From: Atopsyche davidsoni
Lineage: Eukaryota > Arthropoda > Insecta > Trichoptera > Hydrobiosidae
Direction of reading: 5' to 3'
Assembly: GCA_022113835.1 (NCBI GenBank)
Contig: JAILWY010000016.1
Coordinates: 3,882,501-3,946,500, forward strand
DNA length: 64,000 nt
The notes under the pieces were generated by a model. The model did not search any database and was not told where the DNA came from. It saw only the letters and a list, made by a program, of their open reading frames with translations. Each line of letters starts with the position of its first letter. Position 1 is the first letter of the stretch. This document shows, piece by piece, positions 10,415 through 21,570 of the stretch. The translations under genes and the position numbers were made by a program.

Positions 10415-12996
10415 AATAAGTGAGTTAACCCTTGCAAAGGCAAGTAATATTATATTTCCGTTTAAGGATGACTAAGTTGGGTAGTTTTGATCTTTTAGCA
10501 GGCCCTGGATTTTGGTATCCGTATTCGGAGAGCTGGAATTATTTATAGGGCGTCTATAAAACGCAGCTCGCTCAAAAACTCGATTTTCACATCACAGCAC
10601 CTGCCAGCTCGGATTCCTGCCGAGCCCGAGCTGTTCGCACAGATTCCTGACTGTAAATTTTAATAGGATCAAAAGTGTTACATCCTTTTTTTTCCCCAAG
10701 CAAGTTACATAATTTCGGGGATAATTGAATAGAAACGCAACGTTAGACTTAAGTTGTGAATGGTCTCATTTTTTGTATTGTTGATCACAAATGTATTGGC
10801 TTTATCAATAAACTCTTTTACGAGGGGCCACCGAGGCCAAGACAGATATTTTAAATTATGCTACTAATGAAGACGGATATTTTTGTCAACTATCAAAGTT
10901 AATTAGTTATTTATTAAAATTCTTGTAAATGTTGAATGACGAATAAAATATCCTGTTTTTGGGATCGTTAGTGTTATCATCCAATTATTACGAGTTTTAT
11001 GACAAACGGAAACGGTCTGATAAAATATTATGTTGGTAGCAAATATTTCTTTGGAGTTATTATAAAGTTCATTATGTTAGAGCTTAACTAATTTCTAATT
11101 TTAGAAAATGACAATAAGCCGATACTAAGTATTTTATTTTCCTTATGATACATCGGTTAATATATTTATGTAGTTTTGCCTGAACGAAGGTTATAATCAT
11201 ATTTTCAATCACGCAGTTGTAACATTTTATATATCGTAACTTTACAGGCGAGTATAGCTATCTTTCTTTTTAATGTAAGCATGGAAATACAACGAGGCAC
11301 AATTTTATAGTAAAATATTGACAGCTTTCAAATCCCTGGTTATTTTGAAAATATTTACTGAAGTTTTAAATTTTATTTTCTAATAACTTAATCATTAGCG
11401 TATGCACATTAGACACGAGTTAAAGCTTTTTAAACATAACACATGTTTTATTAAATTCAAAATAACTGTACGAGAAAGCTTGAAATCCACTGCACTCCCT
11501 TGAGAGACACCCACGCGGATGGATTTAGCGCCGAAGCTGCATTACTTTATCAGGCGTACTTCGACTTGACCACGAGCTGGGATGTGATGCTGCATGTAAC
11601 GAAGGAGACCCAGCCGAGATGCATATACGCAAACTGGATGTGAAGTTTCAGCACCCATCGAGTTGGGGTTGTGTATCCTTTGACATCAATACATAAACGT
11701 GCATAAAATGGTATTTTTTAACTTTACGTGTATTGCGTAAGTAAGAGCTTTGGTTATCTGTACTATCAATACGATATCAGCTTCCTATTGAAGCTGGAAG
11801 CTTTCAGGAAACCATGTTTTGTGGACGTAAAAAAATATTTTTTATTGGTGTGATCTCTAGTTATCAAAGACACCAATGCAAGATAGTATGTTGAATGTCA
11901 TATACGTCAGTATAACACTTTGTCAAATATCGAAATATAGCGTTTCACGTTAGTTTGAAATGAGGTCTATAGACCATGAGGTTCACATGGTCCATGGAGA
12001 TAGCACGTGCAATGTGGCCGTCTGGTCGTGTCCATTGTCACTGCACTCTGGCGACAACTCGTGCAGGGCACCGCGCCGCTCTTGACAACTCGCTAATCGT
12101 AATTTATGCGCTCGCATTGCCAGTAGGGATGCCAGCTGCAATACAAAACACCGAGGATAGAGACTGGACGGGATTAAGGGATTAATTTGTGGATGCTTGT
12201 CGATATTGATAGAGTAAAAGAATCGAAGTTTGCTATAGAGTTTAATCACTTATGAATTTTTTTTCAAAAATACATAAATTTTGAAATCAATACCAATAAA
12301 ACTGCAAAGAGAATCGAGAGTTATCTGTAGGGTGCTTATGATATGCATGCAAATATCAGGTCTTCGGACATGCGTGGCGGCGTTATCCGGTATGCTCCCG
12401 CCTCGGTACCGGGCGCGGGACGTCTCCTGTCGCGGTGTTGCCAGGATAAATAATACATGAGCCGCGCCGCCCGGGACTCACGCCGGCGCTAATGGCCCAT
12501 TGTCCCGCCGAGCCTCGCGCCGGGACTTTATTTATTATTCCTCGCTTTCGCCATTTTGAACAACAAACGCTCTCGCGCATCACGTGTAATTTTCCTCGTT
12601 AGTTATAGTCTTTGGAGTATTTGTTTTACTGCCTGTGGTGTTGTCTGTCCATGCTGCAACTCAAACCCAGGGAAAATGACGCGACACCCGCAGCGACACT
12701 TTATTTACAGCCGAGCCTTTATTTTGGGTGTTTTTTTTTATGGTTTTGTCCAAAACACAACGCAAAGTAAGAAGCTATTGGTTAATTGATTGCATGTCGG
12801 TCGCAAGTTGTGTCGTGACGTGTGTAGATGACTTTAAAACATAATGCATAATGTTACTTGTGGATTAGTTTCAGGATTTCATTAGGAAGAAAATGACTCC
12901 CAACAGGACGCTTCAAATTAAATCAAATTGTATCTATGTATGGATTAGTCAATCAGATGCGTATTTATTACCCATTACGGGTTTATTATATTATTA
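10415..12996. other. Probable intron with four GC islands
   Basis: Islands lie at about 10540-10650 (with CTATAAAACG), 11490-11660, 11980-12185 and 12365-12700. The last is the strongest: CpG-rich, with ATAAATAATAC and CCATTGT (SOX-type) sites within GC-rich DNA and CCATTTTG at its edge. Bases 12716-12744 are a 29-bp sequence repeated exactly at 13581-13609. No coding sequence is recognised. Confidence 0.4.
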
Positions 12997-13147
12997 CTAA
13001 TATGATTAGGCACATTAGTTCATATATAGAAGATGATTTAAAGAAACTCTCAGAAAAATATCATCGTACACAAATCACGATGATATTTTTCTGAGAGTTT
13101 CTTTAAATCATCTTCTATATATGAACTAATGTGCCTAATCATATTAG
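12997..13147. repeat. Perfect inverted repeat, 71-bp arms, 9-base loop
   Basis: Arms 12997-13067 and 13077-13147 are exact reverse complements over all 71 bases by my reading; the loop is ACACAAATC. The arms show no transposase coding, no obvious target duplication and no similarity to other elements in the window. Confidence 0.95.
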
Positions 13148-13542
13148 AAATAAATCAAATTGATTAAAATTAAAATTTTGTGTTGCTTAACATCCCTAGT
13201 GATCTCAAAATAATGCAGGCGATGTTTGTTTTGGTTACTCCCGTAGTGATTATTTTGTCGGTGGCACTGGAATGCTTTACTTACGCTAGTATACGCACGA
13301 GCCAATTGTTTATAAACACAACGCTTTTATGACTTTATAAAGCCGCAATGAATACGAAATTATACTCGTTACATACTGTATCGTAATTGGACTGGTTCTT
13401 AATCACACGATCACGTCGTGGTGCTTTGGAAAATAAACAGTATAATGACTACAAGCTGTTACTTCTTTACATTATCAACGCAACCGATTTATAAACTTGA
13501 GAAATATTTAAAAAATGTCTTTCGCATATCTGAAGGCCTCTA

Positions 13543-13647
13543 CAAATTGTGCCACCAACTTACAGCTAGCCAATAGCATCCCTTTATTTTGGGTGTTTTT
13601 TTTTATGGTAACGCTATTGGCTAGCTGCAAGTTGGTGGCACAATTTG
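13543..13647. repeat. Inverted repeat with copied filler in the loop
   Basis: Arms 13543-13577 and 13613-13647 (35 bp, one mismatch) flank a 35-base loop. Of that loop, 29 bases (13581-13609, beginning CCTTTATTTTGGG) are identical to 12716-12744, about 865 bp upstream. Short outer matches (AAGGCCTC / GAGGCCTT) suggest the inverted duplication originally extended further. Confidence 0.9.
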
Positions 13648-13672
13648 TTAATACGCATGTTGAGGCCTTTAA

Positions 13673-16600
13673 ATTGTAGTCTGTCGTGTTTGTGTACTGT
13701 ATTTTTGATAAAATAATATTTTATTACTTACAAAAAAAATACAATTTTTAAAAACATCGATAACCTTTAAAACAGTGATTATTATTTTCTTATCAACACG
13801 AGAACACATGTACTTAAAAAAATGTTCATACATGTAGATTTTTACAGATACAGCGAGAACATCCAAAAATAACGCAGTGAAACGAACTTCCACTGATTGA
13901 TTAATATATTTTTATTTCGCTGATATGTTTGTGTATAGTATTTTTTTATACGTATCTGTAAGTATTGGAAACAATATAAAAACATAAACAAAGAAAATGA
14001 TTATTTTTATCTATTTTAGTTAAGGTAGGGCAATCAAATAATAAATCAGTATGTATTGACAGGTGATAGAAAATCAAGTGCTTGATAAAATATTTTATTA
14101 AACGTTTAATGAAAAATATGACGAGGTATTTATTAGATATGTTCGATTGACGTGTAATATATAAAATAAAATAAAAATATTATGGTTTTTTTTAAATATT
14201 AGATAACTCAAAAGGCCTACGAGAATTTTTGCCCTGATAAAGTAGTGTTTAAAAGGATTTTTGAAATTTAACTTGTATACCGTCACAAATGTTTAACGGA
14301 TACATTTTTTGTTTGTTATTGTGAAGTTTAAATAGCTATATTCATTCAACTTAGTTTCAATATGGCAGATGCTTACGTGTGATCGTATAGTATTTCATAA
14401 TTTGTAATGAAAACATTGCATTCAATGTATGTGTGCTCACTCAAGTGTTCAGTATAAATGCACTTCGTCGTTACTGTCTGTCGGTAGTTTCATAAAAAGC
14501 ACTTCAAGCTGCTTTATTACCGTCGGGTCTATCCCGATCCAGGCGCCAAAAAAGGGATCGTCTCCGAACCGAGGCTTTGTCTATAAAAAAATCCTTTTTA
14601 CTTGTTGCGTGGCTGAGTGGCCGTTATCTGCAGACTCCAGACGGAGTGATTGGCTCGTAATATATTGCGCTGTGCTGTGATTAGAAACAAAGCAGATCTA
14701 ATGCTCCAGACATGTCACCAGGTTACTCGTCGCCATTTTAAAACACTTGGGTTTTTTGCGCTAAGTGGAGTATTGAATTATATCGCTTTGAAACGATGAG
14801 TGTTGCAATGTTGAACGAGACCGTAAAAGTTTTTTAACTAATTTTTGATGCATCGTCTCTTTTTTGATTTTAATCTATTAGACAACTAACAACTTTCTCA
14901 AAAGTAATATTTACCAGTAAAAAATATAGTACACACAATATCAAGTGCTCATCAAGTTGGTGTTATAAACAAGTGTAAAAATTTACTCACCCTTCTTTGG
15001 TTACACAGAGGGGTTAGCGACCCATAAGGGTGCGCTGTACAAAGCCTTCCATTGTTACTGTCAAGTGTTTTACATAATCCTGTCAGGATCGTATGTAGAG
15101 TTTCCCCATACCACCTTGTAGATATCAAGTTGTAAATACAACCATCGCAGTTAAGTCATTTTAAAAGTCAACTGCCATATTTATACCTACGTATACCTGA
15201 AGGGATGGAAGTTGATTTATGATTCTTGACTGAACACGGATTGTTTGTAAATATATCATTAATACGGTAGGTTTCGTTGCAAAGTTGTAACTCTTAACGA
15301 TGTTTTAGGAAATTTATGGTTATTCAGTTAACTTGTTATCCTACAAAATTGTGTATACTTAAAGCAAACATTTCGCAGATAATCGTCTCTAAGAAATAAT
15401 TATTAAGATTTTTTACGGTGCTTATTTTTATTACTGATTTATTTTTAGAGTACCAAGTGGACAGCAGAAATTTAAAACTGGCTCTTTTCAGTTTTATTAG
15501 AATTGATCTGATAAACTACACACATGAATAAAAAGCACATTAAATATTTTTAAGCGCTTGATCTTTTCAAGGATTGGGAAAAAAACAGTTTAACTGAATC
15601 TGCTTGTAGACGATGGCTTGACTTGACGAGAATATTATAATATTATTTAAATATAAAAAACGACTTAAAAGGCACAATTTTATAATTGATTAAACAATCT
15701 CTAACGCAAACTGTCTTGTCTTGCCAGTAACTTAACATAGGTTAATGGTTCGCCAGCTCTCAAGAGGCTGGATATTTTACTGTGAGAGTAATTTTAACAG
15801 GACGCCCCTATGCAATCATGGGACGCTATTGAGTCATTATACTCAATTTAACTACATATGGTTTCTGATGTCAACGATGCTGTTTGAAAGACAGTAGTGT
15901 TAAGAATTTATCAAGATTAATTTATTTGGGACACGCTTTAATAAAATGCTACTTTTTGTATAAAAATTATTCTGTTGAAACGATCGACCACCCGAACGCC
16001 AATTTTCAACGGTTGATATTATAAGCAATACACCTCAGCGAATGTTTCTCCCAACAATTGGGTTATTCCTGTAAATGACTTTCATGGGAGTTCTTGGCAA
16101 TTGTAATCGACAATTTGTATTGACTTGTGATCTAGTTCATTTCGATTTCTCTTTGAAGTTACTGCGTAGAAATTCTCGCTGCTGCCAGGTGGGCGAGTGG
16201 GGAGAGCTTTTACAGTTGGTCGGTTACAAGTTAATTTAGTAGCCTTAATATTCTCGGATGAAATTCTTCTAGCACTCATAAAGTCAGACACTTAATGTAC
16301 CTACTTAAAAAAACGTTGTTTATATTTGTATAGTTGCTTTTTTATTACCCTGGTTACTACAGGAATATCAAATATGTACATATTATTTCAAAGATTAAGG
16401 TTTTTTAAATAATATATTATTGTGATAAAACCTCGCAGAAAACTTATTTTCATTGATCAGTCGCATTAATTAAGCATTTATATGTATAAATGGTCGATGA
16501 TGTATCAAAAATATACTTGTAAATAATAATAAAGGAAAGCTTTATGTTTAATAATAAATAAATATATATTTCCAATATATTTAAACGTTCATTATATTAT

Positions 16601-19087
16601 TAAACCATACGACATCATATATAACATCTTATTTGATTTTCTAATTTTTATATAAATTACTTAATAAGGTTAAATTTGATGGTATTTTAATAATGTAAGC
16701 CTTTTTATCTTATATGTACTTGTATGCCTTGTAACGTGTATCACTGTATAAACAAGCTCCATGCACAGATATAAATCAGGAACAGAAGGCCTCTCATTTG
16801 TGTTTGTTTAAAAGCACACAACGAGTCAGATTTTTCTAAACTTCCGTGTGTACAAACACGGGTTTGCATTTGAAATACAAACACAAAGACAAGCACTTGT
16901 TTGGGTAATATAAAACTTTTATTGGCTTTTTTATAATAATAAAACTGAAAGAACGTTAAACTTGTAGAATCAAAATATTTTTTTTGATTAAAAAGTAACA
17001 TTATGAGTTAACAACAACATTTTACACTGTCTTTAAAAACATCGTTGTAACAATTTGATATTCAGCAGTGCAAATTTTCGCAATGCACAAAAAAGTGCGT
17101 ATAAATCGTGAAAGTAATACGTAGTTACAAAAAATGCGGATTGAAGTATTTTTAAATTTTTTTTTTGGGGTGTTTAAAAAATATATGTCAAAAGCCTGTT
17201 AACAGAGTAAAGGTTTGGAAGCACTGGTTGAGTGCATGTGCACCGGCCTGAGCTGCCCGGACAGCACATGGGACGCTGGATTCTCTACAAACTTCTTAAG
17301 TCCACTTTTTTTTTCTGCGTTTTTTTTTTCTTCACTAAATTTCAATACCCATTTATTTCTAAGCGCTCCGAGATTTATTCTCGGCGCGCATTGTGCTCCC
17401 AACAATTGGGAGTTTCTCCATTTGTCCGGCCATTTGGTTGTTTTTTTTTTTGTTCGAGCATTATGCGAATGTATAAAGAATTGCTTACATCTTTTGAGAT
17501 CTTAATTTCGCGTAGTTTATTGAGCCATACGAAATAATGTTGGAGTGCAATAAATATATGATTTTGTTTATCAAAACTAATCGATATCAGTTAATAAATA
17601 AATATATTGATATGATATAATTATGAGGTTGTTTGCAACATTTGGTAATAATTGAAAGCGGTTTTATTAATTTTGATGGATTTAATATTTTTTTTATATA
17701 CTTTTAAATTTACAATAATGCACCATATTTATTTAGTTTTTGAATGTTAATGTTTTCGTATTGGTGTGGAAATAATAATAATAAAATACATATAAAATCA
17801 ACGCATAACGTACTCGACTATTTCTGCTGAAGTTTCTTAGCAATGTCGTAAAACGTTTCTTTTATTATATATAAGCAAAAAGCCAAAATACACTTTAAAT
17901 ATTTAGGAAGTATAAATAAATCAAGAAACTGATGTGCCGAGACAACAATGCACTTGCAAAGACAAAAGAGTTCATTCGCTTCTTATCTCGCTGCTGTTTA
18001 CTGCCCCATTTACTATACTAAGTGATGTCTTGCGTTTTTCTGACTATCGCCATGTCCACTATCAGCACAAAGTCTCATATCATTATTCTAGATTCCTCGA
18101 AAATATATTTCTACAGATGTTTGCTTTTCATTTACCACAAAAATTAAATACAACATTTAATCAATTACTATAAAATTTTTTTTTTTAATTTTCAACGTTC
18201 AATCACATATGTGCATTTTTAGTTTGTTTTTGACCATAAAAAAATATTTTTTGATAAAAATATAAAGAAGTATTGTACGGAATGTTCTCGAATTCCCGGT
18301 ACAATTTTGAGTTCTTCTCCAATTAGCAGCATAATTTATTTTCAGTTAATTTGAGACTATAAGTTCTGCGGTTAACTTGCAGCATTAAAAACATAACCAT
18401 AGAACATTTCACCGCAAAAACTGTAGCTGCCACGCCTGCCATCATAAATAATTATAATTTATCTATAAGGGGTCTATCTCGTTGATGATTATTATTCGTT
18501 GCAACCTTGTTTCTATTCCGGGACGGCGCACAAGAGCTCAGTTGTAATATAACGGGGTATTTCATGTAATCGTAAATATCCAGACAATTACTACCAACGG
18601 GCTCGCGTTTAATTTATTAGAATTAACTGTATTGTTGTATTGTGATATTTAGAGCGAATCTTGAATCAGCATGAGTCTGTAGCAGACATTTGGATCGGAA
18701 AGCAGCGACTAACAAAACATTTTTTAAACAATACCTAACTGGATATTTATTGCGCGTAATTGTAAGTAAGTTAGAAAAGTGTAACATCGTAATCAGAGAC
18801 TTTTAGTAAACATAAGTAAAGTATGGATTTTTTTGTTTTTAGATCTAATGAGTAAATAAAGAAGGCCATTGTGTTATTAAGCTATGTTTAAAGTACATTA
18901 AGTAAATGATTTTTGAATATAACAATAATTTTTCAGACAGTGGTCGTACTTAAAGAAAACGAATGAAAAAACACCATATATTTTATAAATCTTTATTGTA
19001 TCCACAGATACCGGACTGTACTCTTTTGTATTATTTGTGAATCACACTAGTGAGTATTTTAAATAAATTCATATGTTAATTTGTAAC
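13673..19087. other. Probable intron with sparse GC islands
   Basis: Mostly AT-rich with no gene seen. Less AT-rich blocks lie at about 14510-14670, 16085-16275, 17215-17430 and 18420-18660. The 17215-17430 block has CGCTCCGAGATTTATTCTCG, and the 18420-18660 block has CATAAATAATTATAA next to GGGACGGCGC. Open frames at 14429, 16082 and 17199-17537 have no family features I recognise. Confidence 0.35.
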
Positions 19088-19314
19088 TTATTTATGAAAT
19101 TGAGATAACTTTTTTATTCTTCACAATGAAATTTATTTAATTCATTGCACAACTAGTTTTGAGCCATGAACTTGGTCATCTTCAGATGCAAAATAAACTC
19201 AAAATAAATTTTGCATCTGAAGATGACCGAGTTCATGGCTTGAAACTAGTTATGCATTGAATTAAATAAAACTCATTGTGAACAATAAAAAAGTTATCTC
19301 AATTTCATAAATAA
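19088..19314. mobile_element. Foldback element with a hammerhead-ribozyme-like motif in each arm
   Basis: Two arms of about 105 bp with roughly 10 mismatches face each other across a short A-rich centre. Each arm reads outward through GCAT-CTGAAGA ... GAAAC-TAGTT-ATGC or a close variant, minus strand at 19147-19199 and plus strand at 19213-19255. This resembles the terminal hairpins of Penelope-like retroelements, some of which are known to carry hammerhead motifs. No reverse transcriptase is present. Confidence 0.6.
19213..19255 (+). ncRNA. Hammerhead-ribozyme-like motif (right arm copy)
   Basis: Stem I GCAT/ATGC encloses CTGAAGA (the core allows any base at position 7), a weak stem II, then GAAAC and a very short stem III closed by AC/GT. 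The cleavage triplet would be GTT. Stem II is poorly paired and one extra T follows the first core box, so activity is doubtful. The left-arm copy on the minus strand has AAAAC in place of GAAAC. Confidence 0.4.
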
Positions 19315-21373
19315 TTATGGATCATCACCAAATAAATAATGCCTTGTCCTTGTTGAGATGAACATTTATATAAAAATAGACTACTTAAAAACAATAGTAC
19401 CAAAAGTTCTTCGTTAGTAAATGATTAAGCATGTGAGAATATAATTTATTTTGATATCAATTATCTTCGTAGGTTTTGGCAGCTGCTGTTGATTCGGTGT
19501 TGCGCTACTCGAGGCTATGATTCCTCCGACGCTTGCACAGTGGAGACTTGCGAATATTAGCAATTAGCACACACGAATAAAGCTAGTTACTCCATTTTTT
19601 TTAAAATATAGACAGCAGGTAAATGCGTCCCATTGTGCGCGGCCCTGATGCCCGCAAGCAGCGCGTGTCCGGATCGCCCGATCCTCGGAAAGGTTCATTA
19701 CAAACGTCTATTTTGAAAGATGACTCTTTTCCCGGACGGGCCGCGGCCATCTGTCTGGCTGCAGCGGAACAAAAAAACTGTTTTATGGGCACCGAGCTGC
19801 CTGGACAGGGGCGCCGAGATGCCCACTAAAACATTTTATACCCCCCAGCAATATTGCAACGGTTAATTACTAAACTGTATTGCAAAACTGTTCAAAGTCA
19901 CTAGGCATCTTTAAATTATACCGTTATACACGCGAAAATTGTAATAACCCAATTTACTTTAAATGCATAGATCACTAGTATTGAATTTGCATAATAGCTT
20001 ATTTTTACTATAAGTTGAATTTTTCAAACTTGAACACATGTTCAAGTTTGAAAGTTTGCATGTGTGGATTTAAAAAAAAATATCCTCGTCTTGGGAGGTC
20101 TAATAACCATTACTGGTGTTCCATAAAAAAATGCGAAAATGTACTTTCCACATTTGACTCAATACAGCAATAAAAGCTGTACTGTCAGTTGAAAATAACA
20201 AATTTTATGCAATGAGTAAAATTTGTAAGATAATATTAATTATGAATTCCAGTTTTTGGTTTACGATGAATAAGTTTTCGGTTTGTGAATTGTGATGCGA
20301 ATCGGGGCCCCCTTTTCGTGCCTCGCCTCTGCCGGGCCGCTCGGCATGGGGCAGACTCGAGACGAGGTTCTCTCGACTGAAGCCTTCGTACTCCAGCCTC
20401 GGAGGTTGTACGCAGGTACTGTACCGAGGCAGAGGCAGCTCTCTGGCGAAATCTGAACAGTCATTTGCCTGTTGAGCATTATGAGATTGTAACCGAGTTG
20501 AAGGGCCGCCGAGGCTTTGACGGGCAATCTGAGACCTCAGACGCGAGGCGATCCCAGTCTCGGATATTCATTTTAAAATATTAATAGTTATAAAACTGAG
20601 TGTAAACGTTTTGTAATAATTAAGATAATGGACGCGTTTGCGCGGTGAAGCGTGAAAATCCCCCGCTTTATCATATTTTCGCGGTTGATACGTGCAATAT
20701 GCAAAATATCTATGAGTAATCTGATAAAATGTTTAAGAGTATGAGGTAATTGCTTTGATTTGTGAAAACAAGTGTGATTATTACATCAAAATGTAATCAA
20801 CCAACAGGGAAAATTCTTTTAATAACTGATATATTCTGAAGTGGCTAACGAAAATTATATTAATCAAAATATAGATAGCTTTGGCAGTTTCTGGAACTGA
20901 TGATTACTGAACTCTTGATATGAACTCTTGCAGATAAACTGCAACACTTCAAAGTTATTCACGAATATAATAATTTAATTGATATTAATATTGAATTCTT
21001 AAAATATATACAAAATAAATATGATGAAATAAGCAACACAAAGTTCAGCTGAGTCTTCAAAACTAGACCTCCCAGAATCACATATTTCAATAAAATCTAT
21101 TTGAAATCAGCTGTTTAATTGCACGTGTGGACTTAGAGTCATAATTTAGACAGTCAGTGGAAACTCTGGTTCCTTATATGGGAGACCTCCGTGTTGCGGC
21201 CCGTGGGACGCGGCTGTCGGGATTCGATTCCCCGCGCAGTCACGACTGTCGAGCCCTCGACACTAAAGTGCAACCCGATACACCCACCTACTCGCAAAAC
21301 TGCACGTGTATAATTGGAAACACGTGGGTGATCTTTTCACCGCAGAAACCATAAAAATTTTCGATTTAACTAA
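19315..21373. other. Probable intron; GC islands and one small hairpin
   Basis: GC islands at about 19620-19850, 20295-20560 and 21155-21320. Bases 20023-20052 form a hairpin with 13-bp arms (TTCAAACTTGAAC) and a 4-base centre. The 21155-21320 island contains a tRNA B-box-like GATTCGATTCC but no full tRNA fold. No coding sequence recognised. Confidence 0.35.
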
Positions 21374-21570
21374 TTAATATTTTTGAGTAAAATACTTGAG
21401 TGATTTTCCACATGTTCGTTTTTATTTGTGACCGGTTTCGCCAACCTTTCACGTTGGCATTATCAAACAGAGTCTGTTTGATAATGCCAACGTGAAAGGT
21501 TGGCGAAACCGGTTACAAATAAAAACGAACATGTGGAAAATCACTCAAGTATTTTACTCAAAAATATTAA
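21374..21570. mobile_element. Near-perfect 197-bp palindrome with a hammerhead-like core
   Basis: Arms 21374-21471 and 21473-21570 differ at one base in 98 and are separated by a single base. The right arm reads TTGATAAT-GCCAAC...GTTGGC-GAAAC-CGGTTAC, a degenerate hammerhead-like core with a good 6-bp stem II. A half copy of the same unit lies at about 47574-47735 and a degraded one at about 28583-28672. The downstream tail (GGAATTCCACCAAGT) recurs after the 47.6-kb copy and, weaker, near 22320. Confidence 0.75.

Noticed and set aside
21157..21270. tRNA-like GATTCGATTCC in a GC-rich patch
   Set aside because: Only a partial T-arm forms; no anticodon or acceptor arm, so not called as a tRNA or SINE.
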